Shown: one piece after another, positions 35,803-44,717 of the stretch
How the letters are laid out: each line of letters begins with the position of its first letter
Position numbering within the stretch: the first letter of the stretch is position 1
Origin: Chitinophagaceae bacterium
GTDB taxonomy: Bacteria > Bacteroidota > Bacteroidia > Chitinophagales > Chitinophagaceae
DNA length: 64,000 nucleotides
Assembly: GCA_947454235.1 (NCBI GenBank)
Contig: CANGIY010000006.1
Span: 1 to 64,000 of the forward strand
Reading direction: 5' to 3'
Notes under the pieces: generated by a model
Told to the model about the DNA's origin: nothing
The model's database searches: none
What the model saw: only the letters and a program-made list of their open reading frames with translations
Position numbers and translations under genes: made by a program

Positions 35803-37434
35803 TTAAGGTTTTTTGACAGTTGGTGCAGGTTGCGCAGCAGGTGCCTGTGCTTGCTGCGGAGGCTGTACTGTTGGCTTAATTTCATAGATTCTCAAAATCG
35901 TACTCTCCAACATTTTCTTCTCCCAAACTATATCCTTACTTGGGTAATCTTCAGGGTGCCCCCTGAAATTGGTGAGATAGTATTTTGCACCTTCTTTATC
36001 TATGTCTTTAGGGTCAACGTACTTCAACCTTGCACGATCTTCAGGCTTCAAACAAGTGATGTTATTGGTGAGGATATCCTGAAAATTACCTGAGATTTTT
36101 ATCACAGGCGATTTATCATGCGCCAATAAATACTCAAGCTCCTGTTTCATGCCACACCCCCAATAGTCAAGTTCGTAGTTTTTGCGCAGGTATTCATCGT
36201 TTTTCGACACCAACTCATTGAAATATACTTGCTGGAACGGGTGGTTATTCATCATAAATACCAAAACCAAACCTGCTTGTACTACGCCAGCCCCACCTAC
36301 GGCATACTGAATACGCACATCTTTAAGTTTAGCCACTACGTACATTGCCAAAACAACAAAAGCAGGATAAATGAAGTAAAGATGCCTCCAGTCGTCGTAA
36401 ATAATGGAATGAAATGCGATTACAGCTACCACAGGTGCCGCAAAACAAGCAACTGCCAAACTAAAATTACGTTCAAGTGAATTGGAAATGAACAACTTGA
36501 TATTCCCAAAAAAGTCTTTCAAAACCCAGAACAAACCGCCTACGCCTAATGAAAGCCATAAAATAGGGTTAGAAATCACAAACCAGGTTGGAAAATAAGA
36601 ACTTGGTAACTCCTCTCCCTTGATGTAAGCTCCCTGAAACCAGACACTTCCACCCCATTGGGTGTAGTTCGCCATCTCGTTGAAACTCTTTGAAAAATTG
36701 GCGATTGGCGCAGGCCAAAGAAACGGCCATGAAGCATATAAAACTAAAACACCTACACCGACGAATGAACCTATGTTGATGAAAAATTGTTTGCGCACTT
36801 GAGGGTCTTTGCCCAACGATAAGAAATCGATGAACGCCATACCCAAAACGAACATACCATACATAACACCCATGATCCGTATGCTGGTTGCGAAACCAAT
36901 GGCTGCACCCAATAGAATCCAGTAAATGACTTTTTTGTTTTCAAACGCCAGTTGAGCACAATACAAAATCACAGTAATCATGCAGAAAAACGGCATGTCC
37001 TTTGTGTTAAAATAGGAGTGCGCATAAATGCGCGGTGAGAGTAACAACATCAACAACCCCAAAGTTGCAATCCATGACTTCTTGAATAATTTAAGGAACA
37101 ACAAGTAGCCGGTGAACGAAGTGAGCAGGAAGAACAAATGCGTTACTATATGCCTGTTAAGGTATATATCGTGCATGTCTTTCAGGTGCAGCATTTTTTC
37201 TACAGCCACTAAAAGCAATTCAAACCCTGCCCCGTGATTGGCTACAACAGCGTCCTGAAAGAGTTTCTTATCGCCATTAAAAATATAGTTCCAGCTTTGG
37301 ATACCTGGTTCGCGTTGAAATAGCTCATCCCACGCTATGCCCCAGTCGGGGTACACCCTGAACGCAATAAGCGCGGCAATGAGTGTTACGACAATGCCCG
37401 GAAGCAGGTCTAAAAACTTACCTTTCACATTCAT
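35803..37434 (-). CDS. GT-C superfamily membrane glycosyltransferase (GT39/ArnT-like)
   Basis: The 543-residue protein has about eleven transmembrane helices. The first loop after helix 1 has YPDWGIAWDELFQRE, with the acidic residues expected of a GT-C enzyme that uses a polyprenyl-phosphate-linked sugar. The C-terminal soluble part (about 405-525) ends in a Pro/Ala/Gln-rich tail. It lies 17 bases before the TPR-bearing GT-C-like gene and is probably co-transcribed with it. Donor and acceptor are unknown; glycosylation of surface or exported proteins or lipids is possible. Confidence 0.75.
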   Translation of the reverse strand: MNVKGKFLDLLPGIVVTLIAALIAFRVYPDWGIAWDELFQREPGIQSWNYIFNGDKKLFQDAVVANHGAGFELLLVAVEKMLHLKDMHDIYLNRHIVTHLFFLLTSFTGYLLFLKLFKKSWIATLGLLMLLLSPRIYAHSYFNTKDMPFFCMITVILYCAQLAFENKKVIYWILLGAAIGFATSIRIMGVMYGMFVLGMAFIDFLSLGKDPQVRKQFFINIGSFVGVGVLVLYASWPFLWPAPIANFSKSFNEMANYTQWGGSVWFQGAYIKGEELPSSYFPTWFVISNPILWLSLGVGGLFWVLKDFFGNIKLFISNSLERNFSLAVACFAAPVVAVIAFHSIIYDDWRHLYFIYPAFVVLAMYVVAKLKDVRIQYAVGGAGVVQAGLVLVFMMNNHPFQQVYFNELVSKNDEYLRKNYELDYWGCGMKQELEYLLAHDKSPVIKISGNFQDILTNNITCLKPEDRARLKYVDPKDIDKEGAKYYLTNFRGHPEDYPSKDIVWEKKMLESTILRIYEIKPTVQPPQQAQAPAAQPAPTVKKP

Positions 37435-37725
37435 AAGTGCGAAAAAATATAAGGTTACAATTATAAAGGGTATAAAGGTAAAAAAGTTACTGTATTTACG
37501 ATTCAGCGGCAGTATATCGGGTGAAATGAAATCTTTGATACCAGTTATCTACTAAGGAACGATGAATAAATAAAGTATACCATCTTACTTGTTCTTTCCC
37601 ATTTTTGCTTTGTTGAAAAAGTCTTTAAATAGCCCACTATTCGCTGAATTTTCGCCTTGCAAAAAAGACAAATAGCTGCGTAATTTGATACACTTTATTG
37701 ATTCAACGTTCCTAAATTTGCAGCA
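37435..37725. other. Divergent intergenic region between GT-C gene and pdxJ
   Basis: This 291-base AT-rich stretch separates divergent genes. Apart from the -7 element at its pdxJ end, no open frame with coding character, tRNA or clear hairpin was seen. Confidence 0.5.
37713..37720 (+). promoter_or_regulatory. Candidate -7 element for pdxJ
   Basis: TAAATTTG matches TAnnTTTG and lies only five bases before the pdxJ ATG at 37726; a TTTG at 37684-37687 is 25 bases further upstream. Transcription would begin at or next to the start codon, giving a leaderless or nearly leaderless mRNA. Confidence 0.4.
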
Positions 37726-38442
37726 ATGACTAAGCTTTCGGTAAACATCAACAAAATTGCGACCCTGCGCAACAGCCGCGGAGGTGATAACCCTAATGTG
37801 CTCAAGGCTGCAATCGATTGCCAACGTTTTGGTGCCGATGGTATTACGGTACACCCGCGCCCCGATGAACGCCACATCACCTATGCCGATGTGCGCGATA
37901 TAAAGCCCATCATAACCACCGAATTCAACATTGAAGGCAACCCTAAGGAAGATAAATTTGTTGCGCTAGTACTGGAAACGTTACCGCACCAGGTGACACT
38001 GGTTCCCGATGCCCCGGGACAGCTCACTTCAAACCACGGGTGGAACACTATTACTGAAGCTGAATACCTGAGAGACATTATTTCGGTTTTCAAAAAAGCA
38101 GGCATCAGGGTATCTATTTTCGTTGACCCCGTTGAGGAAATGGTACTCAGGGCTGCCGAAACCGGCACAGATAGGGTTGAATTATATACCGAAGCATACG
38201 CCAAAAACTACCACAGCAATAAAGAAGCCGCAATCGCCGACTATGTAAAAGCAGCACAGGCAGCAGAAAAAGTGAAGCTGGGACTCAATGCAGGACATGA
38301 CCTTGACCGTGATAATTTGAAATATTTCAAGCAAAACATTCCCGGCTTACTTGAGGTTTCTATTGGTCATGCGCTGATAGCTGATGCATTGTACTATGGT
38401 TTGGAAAATACGATTCAGCTTTTCAAACGCCAACTTCAATAA
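37726..38442 (+). CDS. pdxJ: Pyridoxine 5'-phosphate synthase
   Basis: The 238-residue TIM-barrel enzyme joins 3-amino-2-oxopropyl phosphate and deoxyxylulose 5-phosphate to make pyridoxine 5'-phosphate. Signatures include LSVNINKIATLRNSRGG, GADGITVHPRPDERHI, LVPDAPGQLTSNHGW and LGLNAGHDL. Length is normal. It is the first gene of a + strand run and lies five bases before a lipoprotein gene. Confidence 0.97.
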   Translation: MTKLSVNINKIATLRNSRGGDNPNVLKAAIDCQRFGADGITVHPRPDERHITYADVRDIKPIITTEFNIEGNPKEDKFVALVLETLPHQVTLVPDAPGQLTSNHGWNTITEAEYLRDIISVFKKAGIRVSIFVDPVEEMVLRAAETGTDRVELYTEAYAKNYHSNKEAAIADYVKAAQAAEKVKLGLNAGHDLDRDNLKYFKQNIPGLLEVSIGHALIADALYYGLENTIQLFKRQLQ

Positions 38443-38447
38443 CAGCC

Positions 38448-39119
38448 ATGAATTGCAGGAGCATTGTTGGCATATTTTCTCTGTTGTTTTTAGCTGCAGG
38501 ATGCATGACACCACAAAAGTTTGAAAAAACTATTGGGGCTATGTACCAACATAAAATGCCCAAACACCCGCTTGAACTGGGTAAAAATGTAACAGAGCGC
38601 ACCGACTCGCTGAAGTTCTTTGGCAAAATAGCGATAGCCCGCGACCCCGACACTTTGAAAAAACCTGCTGACTTCTGGCGCAAGGATGCAATACTAAAAT
38701 GCAGACTCAGCGATTCAGTAGCCCTGGCGCTTTTCAATGCCCGACTGAACAAAAATGCACCTGAACTCAAAAAATGGCTGGGAAACAAGGAATTGGAATT
38801 GAACTTACTGGCACTCCCCCATTCCTTCAGGTACTACCTCGCCAGCGATGCACTTTATGATTTGCATGCATTTGGCAGAATATCAGAACAATCAATTGAA
38901 CCGGTCAATAAAGATTTAAGAGTAGCTTATAGGGTGACAGACGGTGGAAGCATCATAAAATCGGGAGTGATTTCGATTCCCGATGCCAATCGAAAATTAA
39001 CCAACAACAACGCGTCAGCCCGCCGTTTGATTCGTGATTATCTGGGTGAATACAAACTGAGCATCGACCAAATGACCGATAGCTTGGTGAAAAAATTGGA
39101 AATGGAAATTCATAATTAA
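38448..39119 (+). CDS. Lipoprotein of unknown family, tandem copy 1
   Basis: The 223-residue protein has a lipoprotein signal peptide ending in LAAGC (Cys19). It is clearly paralogous to the next gene: both share KMPKHPLEL/KMPKVDLKP near the start, a DSxALxFFNxRLN-like segment in the middle, and a GxISIPDxNRKLTNN plus RxIRDYLGxYxxSIDQMTD-like end. No known domain is recognised. It is probably anchored in the outer membrane facing the periplasm, or surface exposed. It is co-transcribed with pdxJ by spacing only. Confidence 0.72.
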   Translation: MNCRSIVGIFSLLFLAAGCMTPQKFEKTIGAMYQHKMPKHPLELGKNVTERTDSLKFFGKIAIARDPDTLKKPADFWRKDAILKCRLSDSVALALFNARLNKNAPELKKWLGNKELELNLLALPHSFRYYLASDALYDLHAFGRISEQSIEPVNKDLRVAYRVTDGGSIIKSGVISIPDANRKLTNNNASARRLIRDYLGEYKLSIDQMTDSLVKKLEMEIHN

Positions 39120-39155
39120 TTAGCTCCTCATTAATTTCGTCAAAACAGCAATTAC

Positions 39156-39824
39156 ATGAAACGATATTTAGCCTTTCTACTATTCATCAGCATGTTTTCC
39201 AGTTGCATGACCAATAAACGACTGGAAATTAAAGTTGCTAAAGCCTACCAACGGAAAATGCCGAAGGTTGATTTAAAACCGAGCGAGCAAATAAACGTTA
39301 ACGCCAACGGACTTAAATTCGAAAAAGGGTTTGGGACGGCGAAAAAAATCAAAAGCTATTGCCTGCCACTGATTTTTTATTGGAACATTACCCAGCATAA
39401 ATCGTTTCAGATGAATGATTCAATTGCACTTTCATTCTTCAATAGCCGATTGAATGCCCGCATGGATGAACTGACAACTACGTTAAAAGGTCAGAAGATT
39501 GAAATAGAACTGACATCTGTACCCAGAAGCTGGGAAGTGTTTCAAAGTGAAGATATTTTGTTTTTTCTAGTAGCGGCAACAACCATTTCAAAACAGTACG
39601 TAGAGCCTGAACCGGGCAAATTAATGCTTAATTATTCGGTGAAAAACAACGACATTGTCACAAAGTCAGGCACCGTAACCATCCCCGACTGGAACAAAAA
39701 AGTGACCAATAATATTTCTTCCACCAACAGAGTTATTCGGGACTACCTCGGTTATTACCGCGAAAACATGTACTCAATGACCGATAAAGCTATTGACAAC
39801 ATCATTCGGGAGATTAAACAATAA
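39156..39824 (+). CDS. Lipoprotein of unknown family, tandem copy 2
   Basis: The 222-residue paralogue of the preceding lipoprotein has a signal peptide ending in FSSC (Cys17). It shares the same block order: KMPKVDLKPSEQ, DSIALSFFNSRLNARMDEL, SGTVTIPDWNKKVTNN and RVIRDYLGYYRENMYSMTDKA. The central third has diverged and gained a hydrophobic ILFFLVAATTI stretch. A 36-base gap separates it from copy 1. Function is unknown. Confidence 0.72.
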   Translation: MKRYLAFLLFISMFSSCMTNKRLEIKVAKAYQRKMPKVDLKPSEQINVNANGLKFEKGFGTAKKIKSYCLPLIFYWNITQHKSFQMNDSIALSFFNSRLNARMDELTTTLKGQKIEIELTSVPRSWEVFQSEDILFFLVAATTISKQYVEPEPGKLMLNYSVKNNDIVTKSGTVTIPDWNKKVTNNISSTNRVIRDYLGYYRENMYSMTDKAIDNIIREIKQ

Positions 39825-39876
39825 ATACTTTCTCCACCAACTTAAAATGGGAGTATGAAAGCCGCAAACCAATTGT

Positions 39877-39884
39877 TATTTTTG
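39877..39884 (+). promoter_or_regulatory. Candidate -7 element for the GT4 gene
   Basis: TATTTTTG matches TAnnTTTG and lies seven bases before the ATG at 39892. No clear -33 is seen. The leader would be extremely short. Confidence 0.35.
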
Positions 39885-39891
39885 CGGATGA

Positions 39892-41133
39892 ATGAACATT
39901 TTACTGATTCACCAGTATTTTCTGGAAGAGGATGATCCCGGAGGGAGCCGTTGGAATGAATTGACGCGCGTGTGGACTGATATGGGCCACAATGTAACAG
40001 TGTTAGGCGGCATGATGCACTATAATGGCAACGAGAAAAGACCTGAATACAAAGGCAAACACTTCGTTCGCCGCAAACAGGGTAAAGTTGATGTATGGAG
40101 GTGCCACGTATCAGAATCATACAATAAGAATTTTCTGGGCAGGCTTTGGGGGTACTTTTCATTCATGTTCTCAAGTACATGGGCGGGTCTCACCAAAATT
40201 AAAGGTAAGTACGATGTTGTAATAGTTACCTCTCCCCCTTTGTTTGTGGGTGCTGCGGGATACTTGCTCTCCCGCTTAAAAGGAATGCCATTCGTTTTTG
40301 AAGTACGCGACCTATGGCCTGAATCGGCAATAGATACCGGTGTACTCACCAATAAACTGATTATTAAGCTGGCGTACTGGGTTGAAGGGTTTATTTATCG
40401 TTCTTCAAAGCTCATTAACGTACTTACCCCGGCTTTTTACAATACCCTTCGCGACAAAAAAGGAATTGCAGAAAGCAAGCTCATTCAAATTTCTAATGCT
40501 GCCGATTTCAGTCTGTCGGAAAAACTACTGGCTGAATTTGACAGAGAGGCGTTTAGAAAAGCGCACGACCTGGAAGGCAAATTTGTGATTACCTACGTAG
40601 GGGCACATGGCGTTGCCAACCACCTTGAGCAAGTGCTTGACGCAGGTCTTGCCCTTCAAGATACTAATGTGTTATTCTTGTTGATAGGCAATGGCATGGA
40701 AAAAGAACGCCTGAAAAAGCTGGCAGTTGAAAAGAATGTAACCAATGTTCGTTTCATCGATTCTGTACCAAAAGCCGAAGTATTCAAGTACATACTTGCC
40801 TCAGAAATGGGTGCCAGCGTATTGAAGCGTGTGGACACTTTTAAAACCGTGTATTCCAACAAAACATTCGATTACATGTCGTGCAAGAAGCCAATTTTGA
40901 TGGCTATTGATGGCGTATCGCGTGAACTGCTCGAGGCAGCAGATGCGGGTTCTTACGTTGAGCCTGAAAATATCTCAGAATACAATCGCATCATTCGTGA
41001 ATACCTTGCCTCTCCGGAAAGATTAAAAAAAGAAGGCGACAGTGGCTATGATTATGCACGCGAGAACTTTGACCGCGAGGTGTTGGCAAAACGCTATATT
41101 GGTTACATTGAAAACATCATCAGAAAAAAATAG
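39892..41133 (+). CDS. GT4 family glycosyltransferase (WbuB/WcaI-like)
   Basis: The 413-residue GT-B enzyme opens with ILLIHQYFLEEDDPGGSRWNEL, the pattern of WbuB-type aminosugar transferases. It has FEVRDLWPESAIDTG in the N-terminal half and a C-terminal nucleotide-sugar site with VYSNKTFDYMSCKKPILMAIDG. It probably adds the second sugar to a polyprenyl-linked glycan whose first sugar is loaded by the product of the next gene, three bases downstream. Confidence 0.9.
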   Translation: MNILLIHQYFLEEDDPGGSRWNELTRVWTDMGHNVTVLGGMMHYNGNEKRPEYKGKHFVRRKQGKVDVWRCHVSESYNKNFLGRLWGYFSFMFSSTWAGLTKIKGKYDVVIVTSPPLFVGAAGYLLSRLKGMPFVFEVRDLWPESAIDTGVLTNKLIIKLAYWVEGFIYRSSKLINVLTPAFYNTLRDKKGIAESKLIQISNAADFSLSEKLLAEFDREAFRKAHDLEGKFVITYVGAHGVANHLEQVLDAGLALQDTNVLFLLIGNGMEKERLKKLAVEKNVTNVRFIDSVPKAEVFKYILASEMGASVLKRVDTFKTVYSNKTFDYMSCKKPILMAIDGVSRELLEAADAGSYVEPENISEYNRIIREYLASPERLKKEGDSGYDYARENFDREVLAKRYIGYIENIIRKK

Positions 41134-41136
41134 CAA

Positions 41137-41775
41137 ATGGCAGAAGTGAACAGCAGAACAGGTGGGTTGTATGTAGGTTTTATTAAACCTCTTGCAGATG
41201 TGGTGATGGCACTGGTAGTGTTCACAATTGCGTTTCCTGTTTTTGCTGTACTGGTCATAGGTCTTTATTTCGCCAACGACGGCAAGCCCTTTTTCTTCCA
41301 ACGTCGCCCCGGCAAAAATGGAACTATCTTCAAGGTAGTGAAGTTCAAAACCATGAACGACCGTAAAGACAAAGACGGCAATTTACTACCCGATGCCGAC
41401 AGGTTAACTCCACTGGGGCAGTTCATACGCCGCACTTCGCTCGATGAGATTCCTCAATTGATTAATGTTATTAAGGGCGACATGAGCTTTGTTGGTCCGC
41501 GCCCGCTACTTGAAGAATACCTACCACGCTACAGTGCCCGCCAGGCACACAGGCACGATGTTAAACCGGGCATCACAGGTTGGGCCCAAGTCAACGGCAG
41601 GAACGCCATAAGCTGGAAACAGAAATTTGATTACGACGTTTGGTACGTAGAAAACATCAGCTTCCTGCTCGACCTAAAAATCCTCTTCCGCACCGTCAAA
41701 AAGGTCTTCGTCTCCGAAGGCATCTCCTCCGCCACCTCCGCCACTATGGAGAAGTTTATGGGAAATGAGGAGTGA
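41137..41775 (+). CDS. Polyprenyl-phosphate sugar-1-phosphate transferase (PglC/WcaJ C-terminal type)
   Basis: The 212-residue monotopic phosphoglycosyl transferase has one N-terminal membrane helix (about 13-45), the basic patch FFFQRRPGKNGTIFKVVKFKTM, the catalytic Asp-Glu pair in RRTSLDEIPQ, and the family motifs FVGPRPLLEEYLP and KPGITGWAQVNGRN. It moves a sugar phosphate to undecaprenyl phosphate to start a capsule, O-antigen or protein glycan. It forms a two-gene unit with the GT4 gene. No further glycan genes follow; the accessory patch begins nine bases after its stop. Confidence 0.94.
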   Translation: MAEVNSRTGGLYVGFIKPLADVVMALVVFTIAFPVFAVLVIGLYFANDGKPFFFQRRPGKNGTIFKVVKFKTMNDRKDKDGNLLPDADRLTPLGQFIRRTSLDEIPQLINVIKGDMSFVGPRPLLEEYLPRYSARQAHRHDVKPGITGWAQVNGRNAISWKQKFDYDVWYVENISFLLDLKILFRTVKKVFVSEGISSATSATMEKFMGNEE

Positions 41776-41783
41776 CATCCAGT

Positions 41784-42296
41784 CTATTTAACGCAAGTGT
41801 TTTCGAATTCAACAATAATTCTTTGTGTCACTTCAACCGGAATATCTTTTGTCCAATCGTATCTGTAAGGTAATTCCAAATTGCATTCATTCGGCTGAAT
41901 AACCAAGATAGGTTTGTCTGACTTAAATTGTTCCTGGTAAAAATCCAGCTCTCTCGTAGTAAGTCGTATTTCTGGCAATTCCCCTTCCCAAGTTAAGTCA
42001 TACATTTTGCACCATGATTCAATAACATGTGACGTATCATTGAGAAATAGTGTATCTTGATAAGGGTCATGTGCAAAAACTCTGAATTGAAGTTCAGAGA
42101 CATATTTCTCATAGAAGTAGCTGCATTCTGTCGATTTTAAAGCTTCACTAACGTAGCTTAATCCAATAAAAATTTCCGGGAAATCAGAAATTACAATGAG
42201 CCGATCGTTGGGGTATTGCTTATGAAGCACTTTACAAATTGCAGTTGCAATTATGGTCTTTTTGATTCCGCCTTTTACTAGGAGTATATTATTCAT
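41784..42296 (-). CDS. Truncated GT9-like (heptosyltransferase family) protein
   Basis: The 170-residue product starts like a GT9 glycosyltransferase (ILLVKGGIKKTIIATAICKVLHKQYPNDRLIVIS) and contains the inter-domain segment KPILVIQPNECNLELPYRYDWTKDIP, where GT9 enzymes have their second Rossmann domain. It stops shortly after, at about half the usual length, so the nucleotide-sugar site is missing. It ends nine bases from the convergent sugar transferase gene, which suggests a break point there. It may be a degraded remnant or a small protein of new use. Assignment is by eye and tentative. Confidence 0.5.
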   Translation of the reverse strand: MNNILLVKGGIKKTIIATAICKVLHKQYPNDRLIVISDFPEIFIGLSYVSEALKSTECSYFYEKYVSELQFRVFAHDPYQDTLFLNDTSHVIESWCKMYDLTWEGELPEIRLTTRELDFYQEQFKSDKPILVIQPNECNLELPYRYDWTKDIPVEVTQRIIVEFENTCVK

Positions 42297-42309
42297 ATTT
42301 CTAAAACCA

Positions 42310-43635
42310 TCAATTCTTTAGTACTTTTTGAATTTGTCCGTGATTAACTCGAAGAAAATAAAGACCTGTTGACCAACCATCCGTTGGTACAGAATAATTA
42401 AATTGTTTGGGGCATGTACTAAATATACATCGCCCGGTAAAATCAAATATTTCGATACTTTCAATTTCAACTTCTGAGTTGATATTCAGTAAATCAATTA
42501 CCGGATTAGGGGTTATTTTTACCTGCTGATTTTTTGCAGCTAATTGACTAACTGATAAATAGTTGCAGTGGTCAAATGTAATTTTGCGCAGCCTTTGTTC
42601 ATTTATTTGGGCGAATAAAATATTATTGCATTTATCAAAGGTCATTCCTCCTGGACCATTTGTTTTAGCGGTATCAACAGTACCACCATCACCCGAACTT
42701 GAGAGTGTGCCATCGCCCAGAAAGGTATGAATGATGCCCGAACGGTCAATATTCCGTATCCTATTATTAGCATAATCTGATACATAAATTGAACCATCAG
42801 GTGCTACTACAAATTGAAGCGGGTCTAATCCTGCATTTGTAGCTGGAATATTATCGCCATTGTAAAATCCAAGTTTATATTTTCCAGCTATATGCGTAAC
42901 AATACCGCTTCTGTCTATCATTCTAATAGACTCAGAACCAGCCGGACCTGAAAAATAGATTTGATTATCATCAGTAATAAATAAAAATGCAGCAACAATT
43001 CTTGCCAGAGTTGCCGGACCGCCATCACCCGTATTCCCGGCGGAATCTGCTCCTGCTATTTTTGAAATAATACCGGCATTATTTACCATCCTTATAGAAC
43101 CTGCGTTCGCACTGGCAATATACATGTTGTTCTGTCTATCAAACTTTACATCAAGCGGATATCTACAGGACGCCGCAGTTGCCATTCCTCCATTCCCTAA
43201 ATCTGCCTGAACGCCATTACCGCAAACGGTTGACATTATGCCGGTTAATATATCAATCTTTCTGATTCTTGCATTTACCGCATCGGCAATATAAATATTC
43301 CCAAAAGTATCAAACCCTATATTTTGTGGTTCACTCAATTCAGCAGCTGTGGCAGGACCATTATTCCCACTAAATCCTGCGCCTCCTGTGCCAGCGACAG
43401 GGTAGATATACCCTAGGGTATCAATCATCACCACAGTATTCGAAAGTTGCTGGGCTACATATACATTCCCATACTTATCTACATTTATTCCAGCCAATGA
43501 CCCACCCATAGTTACGCTAGTAGCCGGCACACCAAATCCAGAGCCACTACCTCCACCGCCTACCAATGTTACTATTTGCCCATAGACACTGATTGGCAAT
43601 AGCATTACCCAAAAAGCAAAATAAATGAATTTCAT
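42310..43635 (-). CDS. Secreted NHL-repeat protein with T9SS sorting domain
   Basis: The 441-residue precursor has a signal peptide ending near PISVYGQ, five to six NHL-type beta-propeller repeats (residues about 25-360; each with a GNxYxAD...RIRxI core and GxGGxGFSGNNGPATAAEL-like turns), and a C-terminal type A sorting domain of about 75 residues beginning KITPNPVIDLLNI and ending GLYFLRVNHGQIQKVLKN. It should cross the outer membrane by the T9SS and stay on the surface or be released. Ligand is unknown. It lies 13 bases before the GT9-like fragment on the same strand. Confidence 0.88.
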   Translation of the reverse strand: MKFIYFAFWVMLLPISVYGQIVTLVGGGGSGSGFGVPATSVTMGGSLAGINVDKYGNVYVAQQLSNTVVMIDTLGYIYPVAGTGGAGFSGNNGPATAAELSEPQNIGFDTFGNIYIADAVNARIRKIDILTGIMSTVCGNGVQADLGNGGMATAASCRYPLDVKFDRQNNMYIASANAGSIRMVNNAGIISKIAGADSAGNTGDGGPATLARIVAAFLFITDDNQIYFSGPAGSESIRMIDRSGIVTHIAGKYKLGFYNGDNIPATNAGLDPLQFVVAPDGSIYVSDYANNRIRNIDRSGIIHTFLGDGTLSSSGDGGTVDTAKTNGPGGMTFDKCNNILFAQINEQRLRKITFDHCNYLSVSQLAAKNQQVKITPNPVIDLLNINSEVEIESIEIFDFTGRCIFSTCPKQFNYSVPTDGWSTGLYFLRVNHGQIQKVLKN

Positions 43636-43652
43636 ACTTTAATAACAAGAAA

Positions 43653-44366
43653 TTACATTATATATAATGGACACGCGGTTAATGGGGGTGTCGAACCGCT
43701 GGCTACTTTAAACACCGTACCAGGTGTTGGGTTTGTACCACCAGTATAACTGCAAATAGTGCTTATATTCACTTGGTTAACAAAGAACATGTTAGATCCA
43801 TTAGCTACGATGCCCTGCCCATAAATGCCCACGCAGTTATAGTTATTATCGCAGCTATTAATACCACCCAAAATTGCTGAGTGCTTGCCGGTTATTTTGT
43901 TATTTTGCCCTCCGACAATTGACGCGTATGTTCCAAATGAAATATCTGACCCATCTAGGAACTGCTTAAACACGCTGACCTTTCCTTTGTCGGTAGAATA
44001 CCTATTGTATTTCCCTTCCTTTTTCAGGTCAGCTAAGTATGCCTCTGCATTCGTGAAGAAGGAACTCTCCTTAGATACCTGTAATCTGTTTTTCATTGCT
44101 CGTGATGAAGTATCATTTTTCTGAATCTCCATATCGAGCCTAATATCCTCTGCCTCACTTAATTTCTTTAACAGAAGATTGTTCAATCTAACTGCGTTTG
44201 GGTGGGACTTTTTAACCTTACAGTTTTTGGCATCCCAGGCGGTTTCTTCAATGTGGTGCCCTAGGTGTACATACGATGATTTCCTGTCTTTAGTAATTCG
44301 GATGGCTAGCGGGTATGTTCCGTCTTTGTTTACCTTTTTTCTCAATACTATTTTTACTGAAGACAT
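43653..44366 (-). CDS. Chimera: tyrosine-recombinase N-terminus fused to head-repeat-like C-terminus
   Basis: The 237-residue frame joins two unrelated parts. Residues 1 to about 144 match the N-terminus of Bacteroidota phage-type integrases: the arm-binding domain (KIVLRKKVNKDGTYPLAIRI, SSYVHLGHHI) and the start of the core-binding helical domain ending KQFLDGSDISF. From about nucleotide 43934 the frame continues as GTYASIVGGQNNKITGKHSAILGGINS, like YadA-type or tail-fibre head repeats. The catalytic recombinase domain with its Arg-His-Tyr residues is absent, so it cannot recombine DNA. It is probably a deletion or insertion scar, perhaps a pseudogene, although the frame is intact. Confidence 0.72.
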   Translation of the reverse strand: MSSVKIVLRKKVNKDGTYPLAIRITKDRKSSYVHLGHHIEETAWDAKNCKVKKSHPNAVRLNNLLLKKLSEAEDIRLDMEIQKNDTSSRAMKNRLQVSKESSFFTNAEAYLADLKKEGKYNRYSTDKGKVSVFKQFLDGSDISFGTYASIVGGQNNKITGKHSAILGGINSCDNNYNCVGIYGQGIVANGSNMFFVNQVNISTICSYTGGTNPTPGTVFKVASGSTPPLTACPLYIM

Positions 44367-44523
44367 TGTTGCAACTGTTTATTGTTAACACAATAAATGT
44401 ACAACTTAGGTACAACATTTCGCGGTTTTGTATGGTTTATTTTGTATTTACTTTTAAGTAATAGCCTTTATGGTAGTGCGTTTCAGCCCATTTGACACCA
44501 TATCAAACCACTAATCGCAAGTG

Positions 44524-44633
44524 TTTTTCACTTGTGCTCAAAATACCGACAGTTTTTTCGACTGCCGAAGGTGATTTTAAACGTTCATGTTGCCGTCAAA
44601 AAGACCGCTATAATGCGCAGCACAAGTGAAAAA
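44524..44633. repeat. 14-bp perfect inverted repeat pair
   Basis: TTTTTCACTTGTGC at 44524-44537 and its exact reverse complement GCACAAGTGAAAAA at 44620-44633 enclose 82 bases. The left arm also takes part in a local 6-bp hairpin. It may mark the edges of a small mobile or recombination-derived segment or form a cruciform; no flanking target duplication was recognised. Confidence 0.55.
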
Positions 44634-44709
44634 AACGAGCGCTAAAAAAGAGCTAATCCGTCTAAAAACAATCCCACATCAATACAACCACTTTAACGGC
44701 GTTCTTGCT

Positions 44710-44717
44710 TAACTTTG
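44710..44717 (+). promoter_or_regulatory. Candidate -7 element for icmF
   Basis: TAACTTTG followed by CAGCCC matches TAnnTTTG, with the ATG 26 bases further at 44743. No clear -33 TTTG is present. Confidence 0.4.
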
